The translations under genes and the position numbers were made by a program. Shown in pieces: positions 48,931-60,873 of a DNA stretch of 64,000 nt. The stretch spans positions 2,837,501 to 2,901,500 of the forward strand of contig JAPFFF010000005.1 of NCBI GenBank assembly GCA_039105265.1. Direction: 5' to 3'. Numbering within the stretch: position 1 is the first letter of the stretch; the number at the start of each line of letters is the position of its first letter. The notes beneath the pieces were generated by a model. The model saw only the letters and a program-made list of their open reading frames with translations, was not told the origin of the DNA and made no database searches. This DNA is from Tritrichomonas musculus (taxonomy: Eukaryota > Parabasalia > Tritrichomonadida > Tritrichomonadidae).

Positions 48931-50090
48931 TATTCAAAAGTTGAATATAGAATTTATTGAGGGACTTTACATCATTTTTATAAACTTTTGAATATTGAAT
49001 AAACTCATTGAATAATATTTTGAGCAATTTTTTTAGAATCAAATACATCTGAAGTATTAAATAAATTACGATCTAATTGATCATTTATATTGGATTCATG
49101 CGATATAACAATATATTCCTTTGATTTTGCATTCGTTGCTATATTATAATTAATTTCCTTTCATAATTAAAAAAAAAACTTTATTGAAATTTATAGATAA
49201 CCATCACTAATAATAATAAAAATGAAAATAATAATAATGAAAATAATAATAATATTGATAATAATAGCAAAAATGATCATAGTAAAAATAATGATAATAA
49301 TAACAAAACATAAAATAATAACAATTATCTGATAAAGTTGATAAAAAAATTCATAAAATATGTCATTGTTCATAGTTTACCAGAGTTTCAAAATTTTTTT
49401 GTTTCAATATATTTTCTTACCTTTTCAAGTTCAAATACGCTTTTGGTCAAAGAGGGATTTATAGAAATGTTTTCCATAAATTTTGGTTTGGTTCTTTTTT
49501 TCTTTCAGTTTAAAAGAATCAGTTTTTTTTTTTAAACGAAAAAGTTTTATTCACTTTATTCGACAATGATTTTAAATTTTGATGACAAGAATAAATTCAT
49601 GGTTTACTAAACAAATAAAAAAGATTAAAAAAAGCATGTCGCTCAAAAACAGTTTTTTAAAATCAATCAGCTTCAAGGAACTATTCAATACATGAATTTA
49701 CTTGGCTTTTGACATATTAACATATTTTTTATTAATAACTGATGAAGATTTTTTGAGCGTACGTTAATAATTTTTTTTTTATAAACAAAAAAAAAATTTT
49801 TCATGATTTTCTATTTTAAATATATTTTTTAAATGTGTTTCGGCATTTTTGTTTTGGATCCACTTGGGTATTTGAAATTAATATTTTTTGTGAAGAATTT
49901 AATTGAATTGCCAATTGATAATTCAAAAAGTTATTCTTTTTCATATAGCATTTCTAAAAAACAATTATTTAACGGAATTGCATTGAATTTAACTAAAATT
50001 TGAAAAGTTTACATTCAAATTTTGTTATAAAATTGTGATTATCTCTGAGATCGTTTACTATTTTTATGCAGCCGTTTACAGTTTTCATTC
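48931..50090. other. AT-rich intergenic region with simple repeat
   Basis: 1.2 kb without a convincing gene. A run of AAT/ATA-type trinucleotide-like repeats lies at about 49200-49330 and creates spurious Ile-rich ORFs. A TCATT initiator-like motif at 50083-50087 lies just before the ATG at 50091. Confidence 0.5.
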
Positions 50091-53000
50091 ATGTTTTCTG
50101 ACTCCTTATCAGACTCATCTCGGTGTGAAGGTCAAGAATCTTTTTCGGCCGGAGTGTCAAATGAAATCAAGAAGCACCAACTTAAAGAGATTAACAGTGA
50201 ACTTGTTAAAGAAAATGCTCTTCTTAGAACACAATTCGAAGAAGCTGTTGAAATCACAGCTCAACTTCAAGACTTACACGTTAAAAATCAAGAATTAGTT
50301 GAACAAGTTAGAAATTTCCAGACTGAAAAAGACGACTTGGAACATAGATTAGAAATTAGTCTTGCAACAAACAAAGAACTTACCAAGCGCCTTAACGAAG
50401 AGAAAAAGAATCGATCTCAACAAAACGATACTAATATAAATGCAATGAACAATGAAATTGAACGTGTTCGTGAACAATCCAAAGCTCAACTTGATTCTGT
50501 ACTTGAAGAACTTGAAAAAGTCAAAGCTGCTCATGAAAAAGACGTTCTTCAACAAAAGACAATTGTTGGTCGAATTGACCGTGTTCTTCAAAGCAGTGAA
50601 AGATATTTCCAAACAAAATTCTCAACAATTGATGACTTAATTGACTTTTATGAAAGACCAGGCCAACCAAAACCACAAGCTGCAATTACAGACGCTCCAA
50701 CTCCTTTGCTTCAACCACAAGTCAATACCGAACACCTTGAAAAACGAGTCAAACATCTTAAGCTTAAACTCAAGAATGTTTCTCATGAAAAAGATGATTT
50801 ACAAGCTGAACTTGCAAAAGTTCAAAGAGAAGCTCACCTTGCAAAAATTGATTCAAAGCAACAAATTACTGATATGACAAACAAATTAAATGCAATCACC
50901 GAAGAACAAACATCTCAAATGAATTTAAAGCAGAATAAGATTAATCAACTTGAACAACAAGTTGAATCCTTGAGGACTGAAGTTGCAAAATTACGCAATT
51001 CAGAAGGCGGCATTTTGAACGTTCCACAAATACCACAAGTAACAGTTCAACAAGCACCACCACCAGTTGTTGTTCGTGATCTTTCCCTTCCAAAGCCTAA
51101 CAAGAAAGCCAACACACCTCAAGAAAATGAAAGAATCATTCAACTTCAGAAAATCATTGATGATCTTAATGATAAAATTAAGATTCAAGATAAGAAGAAA
51201 GCAGAAGTTGAATTTAATCTTCATGAGGCTGAAAATCAAATTGCAGCTCAAAAAGGACAACTTGAACGCCTCCGCACAGAAGTTTCAACTCTCAATTCTC
51301 TCAATGAATCCAACACGGCAGAAATCGATTCACTCCGTAAGGCACTTCATACTAAGAAAGAGCCAATTCAACCTACACAAGTTCCTCAACCACGCCAACA
51401 AAATAACACTGCCAAATATCAACGTACAATTGAAGAACAAAAAGGAAAGATTCTTGGCCTTACACAATCAACCGAAAAATATAAGAAGCAAGTTGAAAAA
51501 TTAGAAAAAGATCTTTCAGTTCTTAATGAGAAATATGACTTATCAAACGCTCAAATTAAGAAGATAAGTGATGACTTTGCTGATTACAGATCAAAGGTTG
51601 AATCAAAGCGTCCTCTTTCACCAGATGATTTATTACCACCAGACGCTTTCAGATGCGCTGAATTTGAACCAATTCTTGCTTCCAATATCTCCAAGATTGC
51701 TGCCAACCCATCATTACAACCAGCTTCTAAACTTCAAAATTGTTTCAAGGCAATTGCATGCCATTACACAAAACAAATTGGCGAACTTCAAAGCGCATTC
51801 GATGATACTGCAAAAGAAAATCAATTCATATCAGCTTCATTCAATAAATTCATTGTTGACTTATCAATTGCAATTTGTGATCAACCAACAACAATTGAAG
51901 ATTTCTTCAAGAGCAATGGAGGCCAACAACTTCTTACAAAGATGGCTGATTTCAGAGTTAAATATGACGATATGAAACACCAAAATGACAAACTTAACGA
52001 AACAATCGCTCATCTTGACGAAATGTTTGGAAACACTGGTGATCCAATTGGAGCAGTTACTGAGATGAAGAATCAATTCGTCAATCAACTTGAAATCATC
52101 TCTCAAAAATCAAGCAAGCTTAAGAAGACTCGTCACGACCTTCGCGATGTTCTCCAAAACTTGGATGCATGCAAGACAGAATCATCACAAAAGATCGAAG
52201 ATCTTACAAACGAAATGAACAAACTTGCATCTCAACTCACACAACTTGAAAAGACAACCAAATCTCTTAAACAAGAAAATCAAAACTTACAAACCGAACT
52301 TGCTGATGCCACAGTTCGTGCAAATCAGAACGAGGAAGATTTCAAGATACGTGAACAACAAGTCATTCAAAGATTGACTGCAGAACATCAAAACAAGCTT
52401 AATTCAATCACCAACAAGTACAATGACCTTTCTAAACAATACAGTGATCTTGTTGAAGATTTCGATAGTCAATCTGAAGAAGTCAAGAGACTTGATGGAA
52501 TTGTTGAACAATCACAAAAGACTGTTGCTGCTAAAGATCGTGAGATTACTGATTTGAACAAGCGTATGAAGATGAAGAACGAAGAATTCAATGATCAATT
52601 AGAAGCCGAAAAAGCTGAACTTAGCCGAACATATGAATCAGCAATCAGACAACTTAAGAATCAATGCGAACAACATCGTCTTGATGTTGAAAAGATGGCC
52701 AAATCATGCGTTGAAAATGAACGTGCTTGTGCTGTAATCAAGAATGATGCTCTTCTCATGAAGAAGGAGAAGATCAGAACCGAACAAGAGATGAAATCAC
52801 TTCAGCAAAAAGTTGAAAGAGAAAGAAAGCTCTTGGAAACAACTTACACAGCTAAGAGAATTGCATACGAAACCGAACTTACAAAGAAATTAAACGATGA
52901 AAAGGTCAAGTTCGAAGCAGAGAAGAGAAGGATTTGTGGCTACTCAATTGAAGCATTCAAATTATTCTTCGATGCCAATCTTTCAATCGACGAGAAATCA

Positions 53001-53144
53001 TATCGTAACGTTGTTGATATGGCACACGATGAGCTCACTAAGCTGACTCATTCAGATGCAGCTGTTAGAAGAATTGTTGCGGCTAGAGATGGACAAACAA
53101 CTGAAGATGCTGTTGCACAAGTAATTATGACTTCACCACAGTAA
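50091..53144 (+). CDS. Long coiled-coil protein (1017 aa)
   Basis: A 1017-residue protein composed mostly of heptad-rich coiled coil (about 20-330, 370-520, 640-920). A proline-rich break lies near 340-360 (VTVQQAPPPVVV) and a more globular stretch near 530-640. The C-terminal about 70 residues are less charged and may form a small helical domain. Proteins of this kind act in cytoskeletal, Golgi (golgin-like) or basal-body structures; I cannot choose between these. The start is supported by TCATT 4 to 8 bases before the ATG. Confidence 0.85.
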   Translation: MFSDSLSDSSRCEGQESFSAGVSNEIKKHQLKEINSELVKENALLRTQFEEAVEITAQLQDLHVKNQELVEQVRNFQTEKDDLEHRLEISLATNKELTKRLNEEKKNRSQQNDTNINAMNNEIERVREQSKAQLDSVLEELEKVKAAHEKDVLQQKTIVGRIDRVLQSSERYFQTKFSTIDDLIDFYERPGQPKPQAAITDAPTPLLQPQVNTEHLEKRVKHLKLKLKNVSHEKDDLQAELAKVQREAHLAKIDSKQQITDMTNKLNAITEEQTSQMNLKQNKINQLEQQVESLRTEVAKLRNSEGGILNVPQIPQVTVQQAPPPVVVRDLSLPKPNKKANTPQENERIIQLQKIIDDLNDKIKIQDKKKAEVEFNLHEAENQIAAQKGQLERLRTEVSTLNSLNESNTAEIDSLRKALHTKKEPIQPTQVPQPRQQNNTAKYQRTIEEQKGKILGLTQSTEKYKKQVEKLEKDLSVLNEKYDLSNAQIKKISDDFADYRSKVESKRPLSPDDLLPPDAFRCAEFEPILASNISKIAANPSLQPASKLQNCFKAIACHYTKQIGELQSAFDDTAKENQFISASFNKFIVDLSIAICDQPTTIEDFFKSNGGQQLLTKMADFRVKYDDMKHQNDKLNETIAHLDEMFGNTGDPIGAVTEMKNQFVNQLEIISQKSSKLKKTRHDLRDVLQNLDACKTESSQKIEDLTNEMNKLASQLTQLEKTTKSLKQENQNLQTELADATVRANQNEEDFKIREQQVIQRLTAEHQNKLNSITNKYNDLSKQYSDLVEDFDSQSEEVKRLDGIVEQSQKTVAAKDREITDLNKRMKMKNEEFNDQLEAEKAELSRTYESAIRQLKNQCEQHRLDVEKMAKSCVENERACAVIKNDALLMKKEKIRTEQEMKSLQQKVERERKLLETTYTAKRIAYETELTKKLNDEKVKFEAEKRRICGYSIEAFKLFFDANLSIDEKSYRNVVDMAHDELTKLTHSDAAVRRIVAARDGQTTEDAVAQVIMTSPQ

Positions 53145-55375
53145 GTATTCGTATGAATCAGCTTTAATAATTAGTGACTTTAATTTTTTTAATGATAAAA
53201 AGTGTAAAAAATAAATCCAGCTTTAATATTTTATGTATTCCTATTTTTATCCTTTTCAATGTTGCTTTTTCAGAATAAATAGAGGTTTACATTTAAAACT
53301 ATTCGCATGATTTAATAAAAATTTTCATTTTATTCAAATTTTTTGTACTAATATAAATTGAATACTTTTGATTTTTTTAAAAAATAATTTTCATCCCCCG
53401 ATAGTAACTTTTTAATAAAAACCTCAAATAATCATTCAAAATATTGAATAAAAATATTCATTTTTTTTCGAAAAATTGAATAAGAGATGAAAACTATTTA
53501 AGGAGGTTTTTTAAAAAATTCAAATAAAAATATCTTTCTACACATTTGATTTAAAGCTATCGATGATTATAAATATTAATTGTCTATAATTAAATTAAAT
53601 AAAAAGCGTAAATAAACCATTTATTTTATGAATGACCTTGATTTTTGCATGCATATAATTCAGAAAATATTTGAATGCTTTATTTCCTTTAGAAAGAGGT
53701 ATTCATGTAGAGAATTCGTCGATAAAATTTTAAATAAAACATTTTATATTTTTAGATATTTTATAATTTGATTATATAATGATTTGTATAATTCTTTGAG
53801 CCTCCATTTTCAAGATATGAATTTAATATATTTTTGTGAGTATAAATAACTTTACTTCTGAATTTTTATAATTTCAATAGAAATATAAAAATATAATTAT
53901 TTATTAATAAATATGCATTATATGTGATTATTAATATTCAAATTAGTTAATACATATATTATTAGTTTATATTTAAAATTAATTTGTATTTTTAACTTTT
54001 ATAATTAAGAAATATATAGATTAGATATAATTATTTTTCAATATTTTAGGAACGATCATTTTATACAAATTAATAAATAATCAATTGAATTTATAATCAT
54101 CTTTTTTTTGAAAAAATATTTATTCTCTCAATATTTTATTACAATTTAATTAATAAACATAGAAACTTTTCAGATGAATTGAATTAAATTATCGTAAAAA
54201 ATTATAATTTTATAACTAATATTTTGCATTTTATAATTAATGAACTATGATTTTTTTTATTTTTTATTATTATTCAATGTAATTAAATTATTGTTATCAA
54301 AGTTAATTCAAGAGAACATAAATATTTAAAAAAAGTTTTTCTCATTTTTTTGGTTTTGGCATTTTGCACCAATAAAATTAATAATATAAAGTAAAATCAA
54401 CATTTCTCAAAAATGAGCGCATAGCCAATATATTCCATTCTCAACTGAATAATTCAGATTAAGCCAAAACATATACATAAAATATATAAATATTTAACGA
54501 GCGAATTTTTAAATATTCTACTTTTTTGCAAAAAAATTCATTTTCAAATTTTAAAATCTTCATTATTTTTACATATAAAACAAAAAACAAAATTTTAAGT
54601 CTCACAATAAATTATAGTACTAATAAATTACCTTTATTATTTTAAATATCTGGCATATATTTTAAATTGAGTAAAAATATCAAGATATTAGGAAAAAAAA
54701 TTTTAACATTATTTTTTCAAAAAATCATGCTTAATACAATCTCCACAGGTAAGAAATTTGTTTCTCTTAATCTGAGTCTTCAAAACTTTAAATTGGCTGA
54801 AAAAATGCAATTATAAAAATTATCAAAGACGTTAAGTCACCTCACATGAATACCTCTCTTTAGAACATATTCTACAAATATTTAGCAGTAATAAGAAGTT
54901 AAAACAATATTCTAATCAGGAAAGCGATGAAATACCAAATAGCATTCCGGATTATATATAAAATTTTAAATTCTTATAAATTTGCTAAAAATTTTTGAGG
55001 ATCATGAAATCTTTGCACAGGAATTCCCAATTTTATTAGACAGCAAAGCTCTGAGTTATTATTTTACTCGAAAACTCATGATTATACTATATTTTATCTT
55101 TGATTGAAAATAAAAAAAGAGATGTTGATTCAAATATTTTAATAAAAGCGTTTATGCACATATCGGTGATTGATTGTTTAATATCTGACATTTATAAGGA
55201 ATATCGAATAATATCTTCTTTTGTGAAATGGCTGTATCTCGAAATAAATATTAAAAGTGTAAAGGATATATGAGTAAGAAATTTGATGAATAACTAACAA
55301 GAAAATTGTGATTACTGATTAAAGGTCCAGATCGTGTCGGAGCCTGATTTTTGATTTAGGTCTTTAAAAAAAATA
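53145..55375. other. AT-rich intergenic region
   Basis: 2.2 kb with frequent A and T runs. I see no gene, RNA or clear repeat in it. Confidence 0.5.
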
Positions 55376-55377
55376 TA

Positions 55378-56324
55378 TAGTCACTGGAGAAACCCAGGCC
55401 CGTGTGTTAAAACCCAGGCCCCCGGTTTTTTATTCAATATTTGACCTCTCCGAACATATTTTAATAATTTAATAGAAAATTTATATAGATAGTGCCTACC
55501 TTTATACAATATAGAAAAAAAGGTCAACCAAATCATATTTCTTAAAAAAAATTATAATATATTTATTTTATTATAAAAATAAAATTAATTGATTAAATAA
55601 TAAATTAAAATATATGATTGAAATTTAAAGATATTCCTATTTTAAAAATATTTATTCTTTCATTTTTGAGAGCTTTACATTACGACCATGACGATTTTCT
55701 ATTGATCTCAATTGTTTTTCATTTTTTATTTACAAACCTTTATTATCGACAAACTTTGAACAACTCTTTGCAAATCAGTTATATATCAGGAGTACTGACG
55801 ACACATCTTCAATAACTTTCATGTTGCACTGGAAATTGGATACAGGTTGGATATCTATTTTTCAATCAAATATTTCAAGTCTTAAAGTAAAAACAGAAGG
55901 GGAAAAGAAACGCCGATGCCAATAAAATACAGATATAAATTGGTATTAATGATTAAAAGCTTTGCCTACCTCAACATTTTTTACTTTTAATAATCTTTTT
56001 CTTTTTTTTAACTTACTGTCAACGTTTTTTTGCTAAATTTTAATTTTAGAGCCAAATGTAAATAAATTGTACTGTTTAAATGCCAACTATGGTAAAAAAA
56101 AATATTTAAAATCTCAATAAATAGATTTTATTATTTTTGCATTAAATTTCTTTTGGAAATTATATATTTAATTAAGGGCTGTAGTAAAAACTCATTCTTT
56201 ATTATATTTTTTTTTATTTTTAAATGGTATGATTTCATATAACATTTCCGCGTAAACCATAGAAAATTTGAATTAAAAGTGGTCTGGGGTTTCAACAAAA
56301 GTGCCCTGGTTTCTACAGTGACTA
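55378..56324. mobile_element. Non-autonomous TIR element with TA duplication (Tc1/mariner-like)
   Basis: The left end TAGTCACTGGAGAAACCCAG recurs in reverse complement at the right end (CCTGGTTTCTACAGTGACTA), flanked on both sides by TA. The imperfect terminal repeats extend about 47-50 bp, with a GC-richer inner part (AACCCAGGCCCCC / GGTCTGGGGTTTC) that stands out against the AT-rich surroundings. The total is about 0.95 kb with no transposase that I can recognise. TA target use suggests the Tc1/mariner group. Divergence between the ends suggests some age. Confidence 0.65.
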
Positions 56325-56326
56325 TA

Positions 56327-57140
56327 GAAAAATTTATTTTTTAAGAGTGCACTCTAAACGGTCGTAATAAAAAATGGTTTTATCTTTGTTTTTAGTGATT
56401 TTTTTCTTATATTGCTATTTAGTATATTAATATTTTTTTTTAAAATATATATATCTTCAATATGAATTTATATTATTGAAAAAGCAAAATTATAAAATAT
56501 CTAATTCTCCATCAAAACAAAATATCAAAAATTCCCTCTGTGAAAATTTTAGTATCATGATTTATATTATCATGGGAAAATATGAAATCGCACTTACTGA
56601 TTCTTAATTCTACCTATTATTTTTATTTTTTAAAACTTTACATAAAAAAACGCATGATTGGTTAACATAAATGCTAAATGTTTGTTAACCAAACATCTAA
56701 AGTACGAAAAATAATATAGAAATTTGAAATTGCTGCAAATTTTACAGAGATGCACATAAAAAAATGAAACATATTCCGTTGTTTTTAATGCTATATGAAG
56801 TACTTATAATGAGTTTTTCTCATAAAAATTCAAAAAAAGGAATAATAATTATTGATTAAAAAAATAAATTTTTATGAAAACTGGTGTATAATCATAATTT
56901 CATTACATATGAAATATTCTTGCTTTTGGACTTTGTAATCCTTATAGATATTTCTGTGGATGAAAAGGTGATCATAAAGAGTATTTGCGTCATAACTTGC
57001 TACAGCTTATATATAATGCAGCAATTTTTATATCAATAGAATAATTACTAATAGTATATTCTTATCTTTACTATAAAACATATTTATACATTTTTTAATA
57101 CATTTATCTGATATCATTAACTATATTGAAGTTAATATTT
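56327..57140. other. AT-rich intergenic region
   Basis: About 0.8 kb without visible genes or repeats. Confidence 0.5.
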
Positions 57141-57408
57141 TCAAGTTTCTACTTTGTGAATCTTTTTTAAATTTTATATATTGCTTATAGAACATCAAAT
57201 TATTTAGATAAACTTGAAAAATAAGGCTCTCTATTAAAATCTGTTTCACATTCAAATGTTAATCGTCATAGTTAAATTATATCATATAACCGTTTTTCTG
57301 AAAAAATGTTTTTAATAGAGAACTTTATTTTCATTTTGAATTTGCATATTATTTGACTTTATATTAATTTAAAGTGATTTAAAAAAGATTCACAAAGTAG
57401 AAACTTGA
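57141..57408. repeat. 268-bp palindromic repeat, MITE-like
   Basis: About 33 bp at the left (TCAAGTTTCTACTTTGTGAA...) recur in reverse complement at the right end. A further inner inverted pair (CTCTCTATTAAAA / TTTTAATAGAGAAC) means that most of the unit can fold back. Size and shape fit a miniature inverted-repeat transposable element. Flanking duplications are unclear because the surroundings are AT-rich. Confidence 0.6.
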
Positions 57409-57625
57409 TTAAATAATTTAAGGTTCAGTATTTTATTTAAATTTGTGAGCCATTCTTATATATAGTAATAAATTATGAAATATTATCATATTGGATTATT
57501 TTAATGAATAATCTGTTTATTTATCATAATAAATTCATTTTCAAAAAAAGTTATGTGGCGTTCTTTTTTTATTAGAGGCCTGATAATAATAACAAACAAA
57601 CATTTTCGCAAAGTGTTAAAATTAA

Positions 57626-58252
57626 TTAATCTTGTGATTCTGCAATAGGCGCGCTTGGTAGTTGATCTTCGATTTTTTCGATAAGATTGGATTCTTGCTT
57701 TACTTCTTGTGTCTTTTGAAAACCTTGATGAAGAACTAAATGTGGTGGTGGAGTTTGTGATGGAAATCTATTTCCAGGATATGGATGTGGATAAGCATTA
57801 TATGTTGGACGAGGCTTGTTTATATTTTTTGAATTTGATTCAATTCTTGTTCTGTGGCTGATTGGAATTGGGCGAGGGGCAGCAACGAGTACTTGATGAC
57901 CACTGCTTTGATCTTTTAGTGGAAGATTTGGTGTGAGATCAGCAGACGATAATGACGCTGTGATCGGAGACGTAACAATATCAATTGTATCATTGTTGTG
58001 AATATTATAGAAAGCAAAAGTTAAGGTTGGACAAAGAATTTGGCCGTTAAATATAAGCTTAGCTTGCCTATTTGGCGATTTTATTAGATCAAAGATTGTT
58101 GAAACAGGATCTGATAGTTTTACAACAACAGTAGGAGGAATTGGAGTATCATTGGGGACAAGAAATGAATTGCTGTTGGCCTTTGGCTGACCATGATTTA
58201 ATTTAATTGTAATAACAAAATTTAAAGGAAGAGATTGCTGTCGATTGATCAT
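57626..58252 (-). CDS. Ubiquitin-like domain protein
   Basis: A 208-residue protein. Residues about 40-97 show the beta-grasp pattern of a ubiquitin-like domain (VVVKLSDPVSTIFDLI, AKLIFNGQIL, then NIHNNDTIDIV, equivalent to the LIFAGKxL...DYNIxxxSTLxLV pattern). The rest is Pro/Ser/His-rich and probably disordered. There is no C-terminal Gly-Gly, so it is not a conjugated modifier but more likely an adaptor with an internal Ubl. It is divergent from the TAF12 gene (149 bp between starts). Confidence 0.65.
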   Translation of the reverse strand: MINRQQSLPLNFVITIKLNHGQPKANSNSFLVPNDTPIPPTVVVKLSDPVSTIFDLIKSPNRQAKLIFNGQILCPTLTFAFYNIHNNDTIDIVTSPITASLSSADLTPNLPLKDQSSGHQVLVAAPRPIPISHRTRIESNSKNINKPRPTYNAYPHPYPGNRFPSQTPPPHLVLHQGFQKTQEVKQESNLIEKIEDQLPSAPIAESQD

Positions 58253-58401
58253 TTCAAAATAATAAAATAAATTAATTTTTTTAAACTTTTTATTAGCAAA
58301 AAGTTTAAAAATTTGTTATAATTTTCTCAATTTATTTTCAATCTAACTCAAAATTTGAATGATTTATTCTTATTCTACATTGTCCAACAAAATTTTATTT
58401 T

Positions 58402-58803
58402 ATGTCTAGAAATGATCCTCCACCTCCAGAACATGCGCAACAACACTTATTCAATGAAGATTTTTTCAAAGATATAGCACATAAAATGGATCCAAATCAA
58501 GAAATCACTCCCGAAGCTTTAGACTTTTATAATGAAATAGCAGACGAATTCTTTCACTCAATTTTATCGGAAGCTATGACTTACATAAAAGATAAAAATA
58601 AAGATGAAATTCCTACCAACAGTAATGAACCTCTTACAATTCAGGCAGAGGATATCTATTTTATTTTAAGAACAAAGTTTAATATGACAAATTTCCCAGG
58701 AGGAGGCATTCAGAGTAACACATCAATTACAATGCCAACAGCTGAATACAAAGAGAAATTGCAAGCGATTCGCCAATTTTCTGCTACTCATAGAGATGAT
58801 TAA
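58402..58803 (+). CDS. TAF12: TAF12-like subunit of TFIID (histone fold)
   Basis: A 133-residue protein. The histone fold spans about residues 30-105: the ALDFYNEIADEFFHSILSEA helix, a loop, then LTIQAEDIYFILRTKFNMT followed by the PGG end characteristic of TAF12 (human ...RDVQLHLERQWNMWIPGF). TAF12 pairs with TAF4 in TFIID and with ADA1 in SAGA. Trichomonads initiate through an Inr-binding protein (IBP39), so a conserved TFIID subunit is of interest. The assignment rests on the pattern, not an alignment. Confidence 0.75.
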   Translation: MSRNDPPPPEHAQQHLFNEDFFKDIAHKMDPNQEITPEALDFYNEIADEFFHSILSEAMTYIKDKNKDEIPTNSNEPLTIQAEDIYFILRTKFNMTNFPGGGIQSNTSITMPTAEYKEKLQAIRQFSATHRDD

Positions 58804-59264
58804 TTTTATTCATTATTTGAATTTTTGTATATACTATTCATTATTTGGCATAATAATTTATACATATACATATATAAATAATATTGAAAAGTGTTTTTAT
58901 TTAACTTTTAATTAAGTCCAAATCTGGTGATATATTTGAATTAATAAAATTAAATTTTGTAAATGAAAGAAATTATTATTCCAATTTATAATCACAACAA
59001 TGCATCTTTATCTTCAACGATCATTAATATTGAATAACCCTTTGTCTGATCCTTGCATTTCAATTATTGCACAATTTTTTGATATAATTTAACACATGCA
59101 AATATTCAAATTAGAAATGTCAGAAATCATTTTAATTTGAATTTATAATTTCAAATTTCTTCTTTTCATATGGATTCGTTAATTTTGGAATATTAGCTCT
59201 CAAAAAGTTTGATAGAAAGGTTAATTGTAAACGTTTAAAATTAATTCAAGCAATTTAATTCTCA
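58804..59264. other. AT-rich spacer
   Basis: 461 bp between the TAF12-like gene and the next coiled-coil gene, both on the plus strand. No other feature seen. Confidence 0.5.
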
Positions 59265-60530
59265 ATGTCTGAAGCTTCTTCAAATTCAGATAATAACGAA
59301 ATCAAGACCTTACTCGAAGATAGAGAGAATGAATTAAATGAACTTTTGGATAAAATGGATCAGCTCCAATCAGAAGTTGACGATTATAATTCGAAGATAA
59401 GCAGTATCAACTTTGAACTAGATAAATGCAAACAAGAACAAGCACGAATCAAGCTTATTAATAAAAATTTGAGTGTTGAACCAAAGCATACACGCCATAA
59501 TCAAATCGCCGATGATTCTTTTACAGGTGAGCATCTTGATTTAATCAAAAGTAAAAGAGATGAAATTTCACATTTATCAGAACAAATAAATCAACTTCAA
59601 GCAGCAACACAACCAATTGACGATTTAGTTACAGAATTACAACAAGAAAACACCGTTTTGCTTTATGATCAATCAGACACACAAAAACAAATTCAAAAAT
59701 GTTTAGCGAATAAAAAACGACTCACACAAGATATTAGAATTGCAAATGATCAATTAAAAGAATTAAATATCAGAATTATCAACCAAGAAAGAATTACAAA
59801 AGATGTAGAAATGGCTGTCAGTGGCCTTATAACCAGGAGAGATGCAATTAATTCGCAAACAGATCCAAACAGCGAGCTAACTCAGAAGATCAATTCATTA
59901 CGAATACAAACTGAACTTATTGAGATGAAAAATGAAGAAATGCAAAATGACATAAATAATTTTGAAGAAAGTAAAAAAGAATTTAAAGTTGATGTAACTA
60001 GTAAAATTCAAACAGTTAAAACAAAAATTAATTGGGAAAGAGAAAAGAATAAACTGGAGAATGAACTGAAAGAAGTTCAAATGCATGTTGAATCTGCAAA
60101 GCAAGAGACTAAAGATATAAATACACAAACAAATATTATAGAAAGCCGTCTGGCTAAACTTCAACCAATTTTCAGACAAAATGATCCAAAATTTCAAACA
60201 AACAAGTCTAAAAATGAAGATCTTAAGAATCTTAATATTGACAAATTACTTGCTGAATACAGGAAATTGGAATCATCTACAAAAAACTCTAAATTTAAAT
60301 CAAGCACAAACCTCGAAAAGATTATTGCAGAAAATTGCCAACTTGAGGCAACAATAGCTCGTAAGAAAGAGGAACTTGCCAGAGCCATTCCTAAATTTTC
60401 AACTGAAAAAGCTCAATTGAAAAATGAAATTAAGATAAATCGAACAAATGCATTCGAAAAAGAACATCAACTGATCGAACAGATTCGTGCTATTAAAGTG
60501 AAAATTGCATCACGGTCTTCAAAAAAGTAA
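59265..60530 (+). CDS. Coiled-coil protein (421 aa)
   Basis: A 421-residue protein. Nearly all of it is heptad-rich coiled coil (about 8-130, 140-300, 315-415) with short breaks at NSQTDPNSE (about 205) and before FRQNDPKFQ (about 305). It lacks signal or membrane segments. Likely a cytoskeletal or centrosomal/basal-body component; no family recognised. Confidence 0.8.
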   Translation: MSEASSNSDNNEIKTLLEDRENELNELLDKMDQLQSEVDDYNSKISSINFELDKCKQEQARIKLINKNLSVEPKHTRHNQIADDSFTGEHLDLIKSKRDEISHLSEQINQLQAATQPIDDLVTELQQENTVLLYDQSDTQKQIQKCLANKKRLTQDIRIANDQLKELNIRIINQERITKDVEMAVSGLITRRDAINSQTDPNSELTQKINSLRIQTELIEMKNEEMQNDINNFEESKKEFKVDVTSKIQTVKTKINWEREKNKLENELKEVQMHVESAKQETKDINTQTNIIESRLAKLQPIFRQNDPKFQTNKSKNEDLKNLNIDKLLAEYRKLESSTKNSKFKSSTNLEKIIAENCQLEATIARKKEELARAIPKFSTEKAQLKNEIKINRTNAFEKEHQLIEQIRAIKVKIASRSSKK

Positions 60531-60873
60531 TTCAATTATGCAACAATGGGCTTAAAAGCCAAGTTGTATTTTCTTTATTACAACATGTAAGAGTAAATAT
60601 TTATATATATTTATATTATTCATTATTAAAAAAGTTTATTTATTAAATTAACATTACGCTAAGATTCTTTTCTAAATTAGAAAGGCAACTTTTAATTTCT
60701 CAAATTTTTAATTTATTATTGTAATTTTGAATTCATATTTATCATTAGTGTTTTATCTATAATTCATCAAAAAACTTAAAATAATGCAAACAAACAAACA
60801 AAATATTATATAATATTATATATCTTCTACCATATTTTACAAAACAAGTTAGTAATTATAGAAAAGACACATA

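Noticed and set aside
48842-49048. Minus-strand 68-residue ORF
   Set aside because: Overlaps the 5' part of the PROPPIN gene and has low-complexity composition.
49191-49373. Minus-strand Ile-rich ORF
   Set aside because: Produced by an AAT-type simple repeat; no protein-like composition.
50349-52106. Several ORFs on both strands within the long coiled-coil gene
   Set aside because: Shadows of the 1017-residue gene, caused by its Lys/Glu/Gln-rich codons.
55618-55815. 65-residue ORF inside the TA-flanked element
   Set aside because: I looked for transposase motifs and found none; likely a chance ORF.
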